NCBI GenBank assembly: GCA_036675505.1
Contig: JAKFEW010000079.1
Coordinates: 20,177 to 84,176, forward strand
Length of the DNA stretch: 64,000 bases
Reading direction: 5' to 3'
Source of the DNA: JAKFEW01 sp036675505
GTDB taxonomy: Bacteria; Cyanobacteriota; Sericytochromatia; S15B-MN24; JAQBPE01
In this document: positions 33,013 through 41,820 of the stretch, in pieces
Position numbering within the stretch: position 1 is the first letter of the stretch
Layout of the letters: the number at the start of each line of letters is the position of its first letter
The notes under the pieces: generated by a model
What the model was told of the DNA's origin: nothing
What the model saw: the letters and a program-made list of their open reading frames with translations, nothing else
Databases searched by the model: none
Made by a program: the position numbers and the translations under genes

Positions 33013-33831
33013 GTGCCTGTCGCGCACGCAGCGTGCCAGCTGGCGCGCGACCTGACCGCCGGCATCGACCGGATCCTCACGCCGCGTGAGGTGCTCGCGG
33101 CGTTCCGGGCGATCGCCACGGATCACCCCGGCCTCACGCGCGACGTGCTCGGCCACGACGAGCGCGGCGAGCCGATCGAGGCCTACCGCTGGGGCACGAG
33201 CCCGCGCGCGACGCTCTGGTACGGCTTCCCCGACCCCGGCGAGGCCGTCGGCGCGACCGGGCTGCTGGCCCTGCTGCGCGGGCTCGTGGCAGGCGACCCG
33301 CGGCTCACGGCGCTCGGCCTCACCTGGCACCTGCTGCCCTGCCTGAACCTGGTCGACCAGCCCGCGAACGGCGAAGCGCTCGGCCTGGTCATGAAGACCG
33401 ACGCGCAGGAAGTGGACTGGTGCGTACACGCGCCACGCCCCGAGACCACCGCCCTGCTCGGGCTCGCCCGCGCGGTCCGGCCGGTGGCGTCCTTCCCGCT
33501 GCACGACGAGTTCCACTGCGGCGAGCCGCTGCCGGTCTATGCGATGGTCTCGGCGCCGCTGCCGGACGCGACCTGCGAGGCCGTGCGCCTGGCGCTCAGG
33601 GCCTTCGGTTACGCGATCGACGTCGACACCGCGGACCCGGCCATGGGGCCGGGCTTTGCCCTGATGGGCCAGGCGCCGGACTACGGGAATTCGACCTTCG
33701 CGGTGATGGCGGAGCACGGCCTCGTCTTCATCTGCGAAGTCTCGCAGGCGGCCGACCTGACGGCCGCCGAGATGGCGGGCGCGCAGCTGGCTGCCAACCT
33801 GGTCGTGCTTCAGCGAACCCTGGCTGGATAG
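33013..33831 (+). CDS. M14-like zinc carboxypeptidase-fold protein, possibly inactive
   Basis: The 272-residue protein shows the M14 scaffold: an Asp-Glu-Arg-Gly-Glu-Pro-Ile strand, a Trp-His-Leu-Leu-Pro-Cys-Leu-Asn strand, and a Leu-His-Asp-Glu-Phe-His-Cys-Gly-Glu near 167. The zinc-ligand HxxE position reads Phe-Pro-Asp-Pro-Gly-Glu, so the first His ligand seems to be replaced. GTG start at 33013, one base after the DUF3817 stop, so probably coupled. It may be a lysine-independent deacylase or an inactive paralogue. Confidence 0.6.
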   Translation: MPVAHAACQLARDLTAGIDRILTPREVLAAFRAIATDHPGLTRDVLGHDERGEPIEAYRWGTSPRATLWYGFPDPGEAVGATGLLALLRGLVAGDPRLTALGLTWHLLPCLNLVDQPANGEALGLVMKTDAQEVDWCVHAPRPETTALLGLARAVRPVASFPLHDEFHCGEPLPVYAMVSAPLPDATCEAVRLALRAFGYAIDVDTADPAMGPGFALMGQAPDYGNSTFAVMAEHGLVFICEVSQAADLTAAEMAGAQLAANLVVLQRTLAG

Positions 33832-34766
33832 CCCGACGGCAGGAACACCTCGGCGAGCATGCAACGCACGCTGCCCCCGGCGCAGTCCTCGATCGTCTCG
33901 ATCGGCGCCGCCACGATCCGCGCATGCCGCGCCAACACCGCCCGCTGCACCGCCTCCAGGCTGCGCTCCGCCCGCGCCGACATGGCGAGCACCTGCGTCC
34001 CATCGGCCGCCGCGAGCGCGAGCATGTTGCCCGCGAACGCGAGCAGCTGGGCGAAGCCGAGCTCGACCACCTCGTGGCCCGTGACGCGCAGGGAGGCGAG
34101 CACGGCCTCGCGCTGACCTTCGGTCGGGATCGCCTCCGCGCAGATCGCGGCGAAGCCCGCGCCCACGCTCATCAGCACGTTCGTGTGGTAGATCGGCTTG
34201 CCATCAGGGCCGAGCGCGTCGAAGCTCACGACCTCATAGCCGAACCGCGCGGCGAAGTCCGCGAGCACGGTCGGGTCGGTGCGCGGCGAATGGCAGGCGT
34301 ACGCGACCCGGTTCACGCGGTCGAGCACCAGGCTGCCGGTCCCTTCCAGAAAGCGCCCTTGGGCCTCATGGTGGCTGAGGTCGAGGACCTCGCCGAGCCG
34401 GAAGCCATGAACCTCACCCAGCGCCGCGACGACATCCGGCCGCCGCTCGTGGCGCCGGTTCGCGGCCATCATCGGGTACAACACCACCCGACCATCCGCA
34501 TGGAAGCTGACCCAGTTGTTCGGGAACAGCGAATCCGGCGTGGCCGGCTCCGGCGTGTCGTCGAAGACGCACGTGCGCACGCCCGCCGCGCGCAGCGCCG
34601 CCGCGAGGCCGTCGAACTCGGCCGCCGCGCGCGCCTGCTGGGCGGCCACGTCCATCGCGAGGTCGTCCCGCTGGAAGGCGTTGGACGCGCGGGTCTCGGG
34701 GTTGGCGAAGAAGGCCACGGGCCGGATCATCACCACGGCGCTGGCGCACTGGGGCTCGGTGGTCAT
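33810..34766 (-). CDS. Arginine-deiminase-superfamily hydrolase, CtlX-like
   Basis: The 318-residue protein has Val-Val-Met-Ile-Arg-Pro-Val-Ala-Phe, then Asp-Ser-Leu-Phe-Pro-Asn-Asn-Trp-Val near residue 85 and Pro-Ile-Tyr-His-Thr-Asn-Val near 195. A catalytic Cys is in Gly-Gly-Ser-Val-Arg-Cys-Met-Leu-Ala-Glu near 303. This is the citrulline-utilisation hydrolase/DDAH-like branch of the guanidine-modifying enzymes. An alternative ATG at 34784 would add six residues and would leave only 21 bases to the divergent MBL gene. Its 3' end overlaps the preceding gene by 22 bases. Confidence 0.85.
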   Translation of the reverse strand: MTTEPQCASAVVMIRPVAFFANPETRASNAFQRDDLAMDVAAQQARAAAEFDGLAAALRAAGVRTCVFDDTPEPATPDSLFPNNWVSFHADGRVVLYPMMAANRRHERRPDVVAALGEVHGFRLGEVLDLSHHEAQGRFLEGTGSLVLDRVNRVAYACHSPRTDPTVLADFAARFGYEVVSFDALGPDGKPIYHTNVLMSVGAGFAAICAEAIPTEGQREAVLASLRVTGHEVVELGFAQLLAFAGNMLALAAADGTQVLAMSARAERSLEAVQRAVLARHARIVAAPIETIEDCAGGSVRCMLAEVFLPSGYPARVR

Positions 34767-34805
34767 GGCCGCATGATTCCGCATCCGGCAGGGTATGTCA
34801 CGGGC

Positions 34806-35648
34806 ATGCGCATCCACCACCTCAACTGCGCCACCCTCTGCCCGCCCGCCCGGTCGCTCGTCAACGGCGAGGGCGGCTGGCACGAGGCCGCGCGCCTGAT
34901 CTGCCACTGCCTGCTCGTCGAGACCGCGGACGCCCTGGTCCTCGTCGACACGGGCCTCGGCCAGGCCGAAGTGCGGGATCCGGGAAGGCGGCTCGGCGGG
35001 CTCATCCAGGCGCTGCTGCGCCCGCGCCTCGACCCCGCCGAAACGGCGATCGCCCAGGTGCGCGCGCTCGGCTTCAAGCCCGAAGACGTCCGCCACGTCG
35101 TCGTCACCCACCTCGACGTCGACCATGCCGGCGGGCTCGGCGACTTCCCGTGGGCCCAGGTCCACGTGAGCGAGGCCGAGCACAGCGCCGCCATGAACCC
35201 CGCGACCTGGTACGAGGCCCACCGCTACCGCACCGCGCAGTGGGCGCACGAGCCCGCCTGGGTGCGGCATGCGCCCGGCGGCGAGGCCTGGATGGGCTTC
35301 GAGGGCGTGCAGGCCCTGCTGCCCGGCGAGCCGGACGTCCTGCTCGTGCCGCTCACGGGCCACACCCGCGGCCACTGCGGGATTGCCGTGCGCACGGCGG
35401 AAGGCTGGCTCGTGCACGCCGGCGACGCGTATTACCACCACGCCGAGATGGAGGCGCGGCCGGCTTGCCCGCCCGCGATGGATCTGTTTCAGCGGCTGGG
35501 GCAGATGGACCAGGCCGCCCGGCTCGCGAACCAGGCGCGCCTGCGCGCGCTAGCCTGCGCGGGCGAGGTGCGCGTGGTCTGCTCGCACGACCCCGTCGAG
35601 TTCGACCGCTGCGCCCTGCTCAGCCGACCGGCGCGGCCTGTGGCCTGA
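34806..35648 (+). CDS. Metallo-beta-lactamase-fold hydrolase
   Basis: The 280-residue protein has THLDVDHAGG near residues 101-110 (the HxDxDH metal motif). Further ligands follow at Leu-Thr-Gly-His-Thr-Arg-Gly-His near 186 and His-Ala-Gly-Asp-Ala near 207. It resembles lactonase/AHL-type or other N-acyl hydrolases. GGGTATGTCacgggcATG with no ribosome site is a leaderless promoter. The gene is divergent to the CtlX-like gene across about 20-40 bases. Confidence 0.85.
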   Translation: MRIHHLNCATLCPPARSLVNGEGGWHEAARLICHCLLVETADALVLVDTGLGQAEVRDPGRRLGGLIQALLRPRLDPAETAIAQVRALGFKPEDVRHVVVTHLDVDHAGGLGDFPWAQVHVSEAEHSAAMNPATWYEAHRYRTAQWAHEPAWVRHAPGGEAWMGFEGVQALLPGEPDVLLVPLTGHTRGHCGIAVRTAEGWLVHAGDAYYHHAEMEARPACPPAMDLFQRLGQMDQAARLANQARLRALACAGEVRVVCSHDPVEFDRCALLSRPARPVA

Positions 35649-36837
35649 GCAGCACCAGCAGCGCGGTCGCGAGGCCGAGCCCGACGCCCGTGGCGACGAA
35701 GACCGCGGGCACCCCCGCGAACTCGGCCAACAGGCCGGCCGCGAGCGGCAGCACGAACAGCCAGGGCGTCATCGCGAGGTTCAGCACGCCGATCAGCGTG
35801 CCGCAGCGGTCCTGATCGAGCTCCATCATGTACTTCATATCGACGAGCTGGTTGATCACGGTCACGAAGCCGGCCACCACCAGGCAGGCCACGTAGAAGG
35901 GCAGCGACGGCGTCTGCGCCAGGGCGACGTTGGCGACCCCCGCGGCCGCGATCGCCGGCACCTGCACCCAGCGGTTGCCGAACCGATCCGCGAGCAGCCC
36001 CCAACCGGCGGCGGTCAGGTTCGGCACGAACACGATCGCGAGCGCGAGCAGGCTGCCCTGCGCCGCCGTCAGCTGGAAGGCCTGCACGGCGTGGACCGCG
36101 TAGTAGCTCATCGAGGCCACCGTCACGCTCATGCAGATGCGCGCGAGCAGGTAGTGGCGGAACGGCCGGTTCGTGCGCAGCGTCGCCAGCGCATCGGCCC
36201 AGAAGCCGCCCGCGGGACGCTGGCCCTCGAAGGTCGACCAGTCGTGGCGCGTGCCGTAGAAGGTCGCGAGCGAGGCGAACAAGAGCACGGCGCCCACGAA
36301 GAAGCACAGCGCATAGCCCACGGGCCCGGGCCAGGCCGCGAGCAAGGCGCTCGCGGCGCCTGTGCCGGCCATCGCCATCACGCCGCCCAGCGCCGTGCGG
36401 GCGCCGAAGAACTTGCCGCGGTCCGCCGCCGGAATGATCTGGGCGATGAACGTGGTCCAGATCGGGATGCAGAAGCCCAGCGACAGCGCGTAGGCCGCCC
36501 AGACGAAGAAGAAGACCGCGAGCGTCCAGGGCTGCGGGACGAACGGCACCAGGGCCAGCGCCAGCACCCAGCAGCGCGGCACCAGCGCGGCCAGGCGCAA
36601 GGTCCGCCAGATGTCCGGCCGGCTGGCCGAGAAGGCGGCGCCGACGAGCTGGGGCAGCGCGATGCCGATCATCAACACAGGCGTGACCAGGCCGATCGGC
36701 CAGCGCGCCTCGGTCAGCGTCGCGACGAAAAGCGGCACCAGGCCGGCGTGCGAGAAGAAGGCCACGCCCGTCGAGAAGAGCACGCCATCGAGGATGTTGA
36801 GCGAGAAGTTGCGGGTCGCGAAGGCAGGCAGGCGCAT
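35620..36837 (-). CDS. MFS transporter
   Basis: The 405-residue protein has about 12 hydrophobic helices and a central loop (about residues 190-215). The Ala-Asp-Arg-Gly-Lys-Phe-Phe-Gly-Ala-Arg segment at 138-147 is the MFS loop-2/3-like basic motif. The substrate is unknown. It follows the upstream MFS gene by 7 bases, so the two are one operon. Its 3' end overlaps the MBL-fold gene by 29 bases. Confidence 0.88.
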   Translation of the reverse strand: MRLPAFATRNFSLNILDGVLFSTGVAFFSHAGLVPLFVATLTEARWPIGLVTPVLMIGIALPQLVGAAFSASRPDIWRTLRLAALVPRCWVLALALVPFVPQPWTLAVFFFVWAAYALSLGFCIPIWTTFIAQIIPAADRGKFFGARTALGGVMAMAGTGAASALLAAWPGPVGYALCFFVGAVLLFASLATFYGTRHDWSTFEGQRPAGGFWADALATLRTNRPFRHYLLARICMSVTVASMSYYAVHAVQAFQLTAAQGSLLALAIVFVPNLTAAGWGLLADRFGNRWVQVPAIAAAGVANVALAQTPSLPFYVACLVVAGFVTVINQLVDMKYMMELDQDRCGTLIGVLNLAMTPWLFVLPLAAGLLAEFAGVPAVFVATGVGLGLATALLVLLRPQAAPVG

Positions 36838-36844
36838 GGCGGGC

Positions 36845-38497
36845 TCAGGCCGGCCGGGGCGGCACCTGCTCGGCGAGCAGGTGGCTCACGCGCGGCGGCT
36901 CGGCCCCCAGGTGGAAGGCGAAGGCGCGCGACTCGACGGCCTGGTCCGTGACGGTCATGCGCTCGAGCTGGCGCAGGTGCGTGAGCCACGACTCGACCAT
37001 GAACGACTCGACGTAGCGGCCGGGCGCGTCGAGGTCGCCGAGCAGGGTCCAGCGCACAGCGCCGCTGCGCATCCGGCTGCGGCGCACGGGCGCGAGCGCG
37101 TTCACGAAGTCGTCCTTGGTCGCAGGGTCGATGAAGTACTCCACCGTGACGAAGACCGGCCCTTCGTCCGGCCGCGGCACCACCACGACCTCGGGCGCCG
37201 GCCAGTGCCTGGAGCTCGACATATCGAGCTCGGCGAGCCGGGCGAGCGGCATGCGCACCTGCAGCGCGAGGGCCGCGATCATGCCCACCGCCGGCAGCCA
37301 GAGCGCCGGGCCGATGCCCTGCCAGGAGGCGACGGCCCCCCACAACGCGCTGCCGAAGGCCAGGCTGCCGAACACGATCAGCAGGTAGACCGAGAGCGCC
37401 CGGCCGCGCACCCAATCCGGCGAGATCGACTGGACGGCCGTGTTGAAGCCGGACATGAGCACGAGCCAGGCGCCGCCGGCCAGGACCAGCCCGCCCGCCA
37501 CCGCCCAGAGGTTCGGCCAGAGCGCCGGCACGGCCGAGCCGGCGGCGTAGGCCAGCGTCCCCAACACGACGCGCTGGTCGATCGTGGTGCGCGCACGCAG
37601 GCGCGGCAGCCCCGCGGCGGCCGCCACCGCGCCCACGCCCAGGCAGCCGAGCAGCAGGCCGTAGCCCTGCACGCCCAGCCCGAGCTCGTTGCGCGCGATC
37701 AGCGGCAGCAGGGCCCACAACGCGCTCGCGAAGACCATGAAGCCGGCGGTGCGCACGAGCGCCCGGCGCAGCAGCGGCGCGTAGCGCAGGTAGTTGATGC
37801 CTGAGCGCATCGCGCCGATCACCCGCTCGGCGGGCAAGACGCTCCGTGCGGCCGCCCTGCGCCAGCGGAAGAGCACGACCAGCACGGCCACGAACGAGCA
37901 CGCGTTGAGCATGAACGTCGCGGCCACGCCGATCTCGGCCACGATCAGGCCGCCCACCGCCGGGCCGATCGCGCGGGCCAGGTTGAAGCCCACGCTGTTG
38001 AGGGCGATCGCCGAGCCCAGCTGGCTCGCTGGCACGAGCTCGGGCACGATCGCCTGCCAGGCCGGCGCGTTCAGCGCGCCGCCGACGCCCAGCATGAACG
38101 TCAGCAGCAGCAGCACCGTGGGCGTGGCGGCGCCCGCCAGCACCGCGCCGCCGAGCGCGGCGGCCGAGAGCAGCATCCACGACTGCGTGACGAGCAGCAG
38201 TCGCCGCCGATCCACCACGTCCGCGAGGGCGCCGGCCGGCAGGGCCAGCAGGAAGACCGGCAGGTTCGTCGCGGTCTGGACCAGCGCGACCATGAAAGGC
38301 GAGGGCGAGAGCGTGGTCATGAGCCAGGCGGCGCCGACGCCGTGCACCAGCGAGCCGAAGTTGGCGAGGAGCGACGCCAGCCAGAGGTTGCGGAACATCG
38401 GCTGGCCCAGCGGGGCCCAGGCAGAGGCGGCCCGCGGCGCAGGCTCGCCGTCCGCCGGGGCCGGGACGCCGTGCGCTCCTGGGTCCTGCTGTTCCAT
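36845..38497 (-). CDS. MFS transporter fused to a C-terminal antibiotic-monooxygenase-like domain
   Basis: The 550-residue protein has an EntS/DitE-type MFS region of 12 helices (residues 30-430). It contains the signature Ala-Gly-Ala-Leu-Ala-Asp-Val-Val-Asp-Arg-Arg-Arg in the first cytoplasmic loop. A soluble C-terminal domain (about 440-540) reads like a small ABM-type ferredoxin fold with Val-Thr-Val-Glu-Tyr-Phe-Ile-Asp-Pro. MFS_3 proteins with this tail are known from bacteria; their substrate is not established. The start at 38497 is 11 bases from the upstream gene. Confidence 0.85.
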   Translation of the reverse strand: MEQQDPGAHGVPAPADGEPAPRAASAWAPLGQPMFRNLWLASLLANFGSLVHGVGAAWLMTTLSPSPFMVALVQTATNLPVFLLALPAGALADVVDRRRLLLVTQSWMLLSAAALGGAVLAGAATPTVLLLLTFMLGVGGALNAPAWQAIVPELVPASQLGSAIALNSVGFNLARAIGPAVGGLIVAEIGVAATFMLNACSFVAVLVVLFRWRRAAARSVLPAERVIGAMRSGINYLRYAPLLRRALVRTAGFMVFASALWALLPLIARNELGLGVQGYGLLLGCLGVGAVAAAAGLPRLRARTTIDQRVVLGTLAYAAGSAVPALWPNLWAVAGGLVLAGGAWLVLMSGFNTAVQSISPDWVRGRALSVYLLIVFGSLAFGSALWGAVASWQGIGPALWLPAVGMIAALALQVRMPLARLAELDMSSSRHWPAPEVVVVPRPDEGPVFVTVEYFIDPATKDDFVNALAPVRRSRMRSGAVRWTLLGDLDAPGRYVESFMVESWLTHLRQLERMTVTDQAVESRAFAFHLGAEPPRVSHLLAEQVPPRPA

Positions 38498-38508
38498 GGA
38501 GGGTTATT

Positions 38509-40026
38509 CTAACCGATGTCGGCCCCGCTCGCCCGCCACGCGCCGTCTGCGCGCGCGTCGCTCGCCGCGCGCGCGGCCCGCTCGAAGGCCGGGAACGCGA
38601 CCAGCGGGCCGCTGTCGGGGCCAGCCCCGATCTCGCCGCCGAGCGCGACGACGTCGCGCGCGCGGGCCGCCCCGGCCGGCACGCCCGCCGGGCTGCGCAC
38701 GGCCACGGCGACCAGGTCCAGGAAGCGCCGGCGCTCCGGCCAGCGCAGGCGACCGAGCAGCCAGCCAGGCAGGCGCACGATGATCGGCAGCAGCGCCGCC
38801 AGGTAGATCCAGGCGCCCAGGCCCTGGAGCAGCTGGATGTCGCGCGGGCCCGTGAGGGCGAGCCAGCTCGCCGGCGTGGGGAAGACGGCGATCAGCGGGT
38901 GCATGGCGAGCCCCGCGAGCCCGAGGCCGCCCGCGAGCGTGGCGAAGTAGACGAGCCAGCGCGCGCAGCCGAAGAAAGGCCGGTAGGCGATTTCACGCTC
39001 GAAGGCCGGCGCCAGGTCGGCCGCGAGCGGCAGGTCGGCGGCGGCGAGGCGCAGCGGATCGAAGAGGTAGAGGATCGCGCCGCTGGGGGCGACCGCGAGG
39101 TCGCCGCCGTAGTCGACGAGCACGCGCGCGAGCTCGGACTCGGCCTGCGCGACGGTCCAGCCGAAGAGCGCGACCAGGTCCACCACCGTGAGCACGCCGC
39201 CGCGCGCGACGATCAGCGCGGTGAGGCGCCGTTCGTCCGCCAGGGCGTCCGCGGGCGCGAGCGCCGGGCCGAACAACAGGCCGCCGACCGTGCCCCAGAG
39301 GTCGCGGGCCCAGCGCTTCTCCTCGCCGACCACGAACACGAACGCGAAGCCAGCGCTCAGCGCGCCTGCGATCGCCGCCAGCGCGAAGGAACCGCCCGTA
39401 TGCCGGCCGAGGCCATGGGCCAGGTCCCAGAGCCCGCTGCCCAGGCCGTAGAGCGCGGCGAGCGGCAAGGCGCAGAACAGCAGCGCCAGGCCGGCGACGA
39501 GCATCATGGCGAGCGTCGTCGGCACGAGCGCCGCGAAGACGACCCAGCCCAGCCAGCCTTCGAGCAGGCCGCCCGGCCCGCGCGCGTCCGGCAGCGCGGC
39601 GATCAACGCGCCGAGGTTGCCCGTGATCGCCCAGAGCAAGGCCGGCAGCACGGCCAACGTGAAGACCCCCATCGCGGCGTCGGCATGTCGGCCGTACCAC
39701 GCCCGGGCGGCCGCCAGCGCGGGCTGCCAGGGCGGCTGCCGGCGCCTGGCCAGCGAGTCGAACGCGAAGCCGGGCGCGCCGGTCGCGTCGACCACGATGT
39801 GCGCCGGGTAGCGCGCCGCGAGGTGGAACAGGGCCTCGCGGCTCACGTCGAGCGGCAGCCCGCTGAGCGCCGTCGCCTCGGCCGGCGTCACGACCAGCCG
39901 CGCGGCGCCGAGCAGGGCCGCGCGCAGCGTCGCGGCCGCGGCGGCGATCGCGGCGGGGTCGCGGTCTTTGCGCTCGATGGCGATCCAGCTGCGCTGGTTC
40001 CCTCCGGTCATCGGACGGTTCGGCAT
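38509..40026 (-). CDS. Hypothetical large membrane protein
   Basis: The 505-residue protein has a 110-residue soluble N-terminus and then about six to eight hydrophobic helices in two groups (about 110-240 and 370-435), with a soluble domain between them. A soluble C-terminal tail follows. I do not recognise the family. The helical soluble domain near 255-330, with a Leu-Thr-Val-Val-Asp-Leu-Val-Ala-Leu-Phe-Gly-Trp pattern, looks like a winged-helix. GGGTACTTAagggggtATG upstream is a leaderless-type promoter. It is 11 bases from the MFS gene and likely in the same operon. Confidence 0.55.
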   Translation of the reverse strand: MPNRPMTGGNQRSWIAIERKDRDPAAIAAAAATLRAALLGAARLVVTPAEATALSGLPLDVSREALFHLAARYPAHIVVDATGAPGFAFDSLARRRQPPWQPALAAARAWYGRHADAAMGVFTLAVLPALLWAITGNLGALIAALPDARGPGGLLEGWLGWVVFAALVPTTLAMMLVAGLALLFCALPLAALYGLGSGLWDLAHGLGRHTGGSFALAAIAGALSAGFAFVFVVGEEKRWARDLWGTVGGLLFGPALAPADALADERRLTALIVARGGVLTVVDLVALFGWTVAQAESELARVLVDYGGDLAVAPSGAILYLFDPLRLAAADLPLAADLAPAFEREIAYRPFFGCARWLVYFATLAGGLGLAGLAMHPLIAVFPTPASWLALTGPRDIQLLQGLGAWIYLAALLPIIVRLPGWLLGRLRWPERRRFLDLVAVAVRSPAGVPAGAARARDVVALGGEIGAGPDSGPLVAFPAFERAARAASDARADGAWRASGADIG

Positions 40027-40059
40027 ACCCCCTTAAGTACCCGCGCCCGGCCAGGTCGG

Positions 40060-41820
40060 CTAGCGGAAGGTCACGAACGAGATGCTCCCCGCCGGGAACG
40101 TGATCGGCGCGCCCAGCTTCAAGGCCTGCCCCTCCTTCACCTGGACCTCGTTCCAGGCCGCGCCCCAGGGGTCGGCGGTCGTCGGCGCGATCCGGCTGAG
40201 CCTGCAGCGCTGCGGCGCGAAGCCCTGGACTTTCAGGTTCGCCGTCTCGGTCGCGCGGCTGCGGTTGACCACCAACACGTGCAGCGCGAGGCCGTCCGCG
40301 GACCTCGCCGCCACCGCATGCAGGTTGCTCACCACCGTCGTGGTGCCGTCGGCGGCCGCGTCGGTCCACGCGCCGCCGCCGGTGGTGCTGGTGGCGACCA
40401 CATGGTCGCCCCAGTGGGTCGCGAGCAGCCGCCTGAAGTGGTAGATCGGCGTGAGGTTGGCGGCCGAGTTGCCCTGGAAGTAGAGCGAGTCGTAGCCGTT
40501 GCCTGCGCCGCCGTGCCACCAGGCGAAGTCGGCGCCGACCGGGATCAGCTGCTTGCCCGCGCGCGAGAGCCCGAAGGCCATCACGGTCGCGTCGGCCGCG
40601 TAGAGCGCGCCGTACATGCCGGGGTTGCGGATCGTCGAACCTGAGGCGGCATGGAACTCGTCGTTCCAGAACTCGAAGTCGGCGCTGCCCATCGCCGGGA
40701 TCAGCCGCTCGTTGAACAGCCCCTCGGCGTAGGCGATGCCCGCGAGCTGCTCGCGCACGGGGTAGAGCGGGTAGAGGTGGCAGACCAGCGCGTCGAAGGT
40801 CACTTCGTGGCTCTGGGCCGCCTGGATGAAGCCGCTGATCATGGCGCCGCGCTGGAGCCAGCTGTCCTCGCCGGTGTTGGGGCCGCCGAAGAAGATGTTG
40901 GTGGCCGACGAGAGCCCGATCTTGACAGGGTGCGGGCTCGCCTGGCGGATCGCCTCGACGTAGGCCCTGGCGTTCGCCACGTACTCGTCGATCGAGTTGG
41001 CCTTGTCGTGCCCACGCATCTGGCGCAGCTGGACCTCGTTGCCGATCTCGAAGAGGAAGGCGCGCCGGGGCTGGTCCGAGGCCATCGCGAAGGGCGGCTC
41101 GGTGAACGGATGCGCGTCGCGCAGCGCCGACGCCCCGGCGTTCAGGTATTCCGCCAGCTGGCCCGCGCTCGCGGCCGTGCCGGTGCCGAAGTTGACCGTC
41201 ACCAGCGGCTCGGCGCCGATCTCCTCGGCCTCGTCGAGCACGTAGCGCAGATCGTCGTACGGATAGCCGTCCCAGGTCGCGGCCTGGCCGTCCAGGCCCC
41301 ACATCTGCTCGAAGAAGTAGCCCTGCATGGTGGCGTAGTCCGTCCGCCCGTCGGTGGGCCCGTGGCCGGTGCGCATGATCGGGGCGGGCGTGGTGGGCGC
41401 CGGGTAGCCCGCCGTCAGCAGCTCGCCGAGGTAGGCCTGGCCCCAGCGTGGGACCAATGCGCGGGTGGCCGCGATCATCGCCTGGCGGTCGGCCGCGCTG
41501 TTCGTCGCGAACTGGCGGTGGCTGTGGTTGCGGTTGAAGCCGATCGTGTACGGGCTCGCCGCATGGCGCACGAGCGCCGCGTCCACGGTGATGGTGGCCT
41601 GCGCAGGCCGGGGCGTCGGCGAGGGCTTCGGCCGTGCGGCGGCCTCGGCCATCAGCGCGTACCCCCGCTCAGGGGCTGCCGGCGCGCCCGCGGCCGCGGC
41701 GGCCGGGGGCGGCGTCCGGCACCCGCTCGCCCCGATCACACAGGCGCCGAGCAGCCCGATGACCGGAGGGAACCAGCGAGGCTGGATCACCAAGCGGCCT
41801 TTGGCCAGGGTTCTCTTCAC
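40060..41820 (-). CDS. Glycoside-hydrolase-like lipoprotein (clan-A TIM barrel)
   Basis: The 586-residue protein has a lipobox-like Gly-Ala-Ser-Gly-Cys near residue 34 and an Ala/Pro-rich linker. A TIM-barrel domain carries Phe-Glu-Ile-Gly-Asn-Glu-Val near 258 (acid/base) and Glu-Phe-Trp-Asn-Asp-Glu-Phe-His near 385 (nucleophile). The C-terminus is a beta-sandwich. The pattern fits an alpha-L-arabinofuranosidase or related GH51/GH30-like family but I cannot assign it. GTG start at 41820, with GGAGGT 5 bases upstream. It could process glycans in the periplasm. Confidence 0.6.
   Translation of the reverse strand: MKRTLAKGRLVIQPRWFPPVIGLLGACVIGASGCRTPPPAAAAAGAPAAPERGYALMAEAAARPKPSPTPRPAQATITVDAALVRHAASPYTIGFNRNHSHRQFATNSAADRQAMIAATRALVPRWGQAYLGELLTAGYPAPTTPAPIMRTGHGPTDGRTDYATMQGYFFEQMWGLDGQAATWDGYPYDDLRYVLDEAEEIGAEPLVTVNFGTGTAASAGQLAEYLNAGASALRDAHPFTEPPFAMASDQPRRAFLFEIGNEVQLRQMRGHDKANSIDEYVANARAYVEAIRQASPHPVKIGLSSATNIFFGGPNTGEDSWLQRGAMISGFIQAAQSHEVTFDALVCHLYPLYPVREQLAGIAYAEGLFNERLIPAMGSADFEFWNDEFHAASGSTIRNPGMYGALYAADATVMAFGLSRAGKQLIPVGADFAWWHGGAGNGYDSLYFQGNSAANLTPIYHFRRLLATHWGDHVVATSTTGGGAWTDAAADGTTTVVSNLHAVAARSADGLALHVLVVNRSRATETANLKVQGFAPQRCRLSRIAPTTADPWGAAWNEVQVKEGQALKLGAPITFPAGSISFVTFR

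Noticed and set aside
38498..38520. TAGAAT upstream of the second MFS gene as a leaderless promoter
   Set aside because: Its TAG is the stop codon of the preceding gene in the same operon, and the spacing to the start codon (8 bases) is longer than in the other cases.
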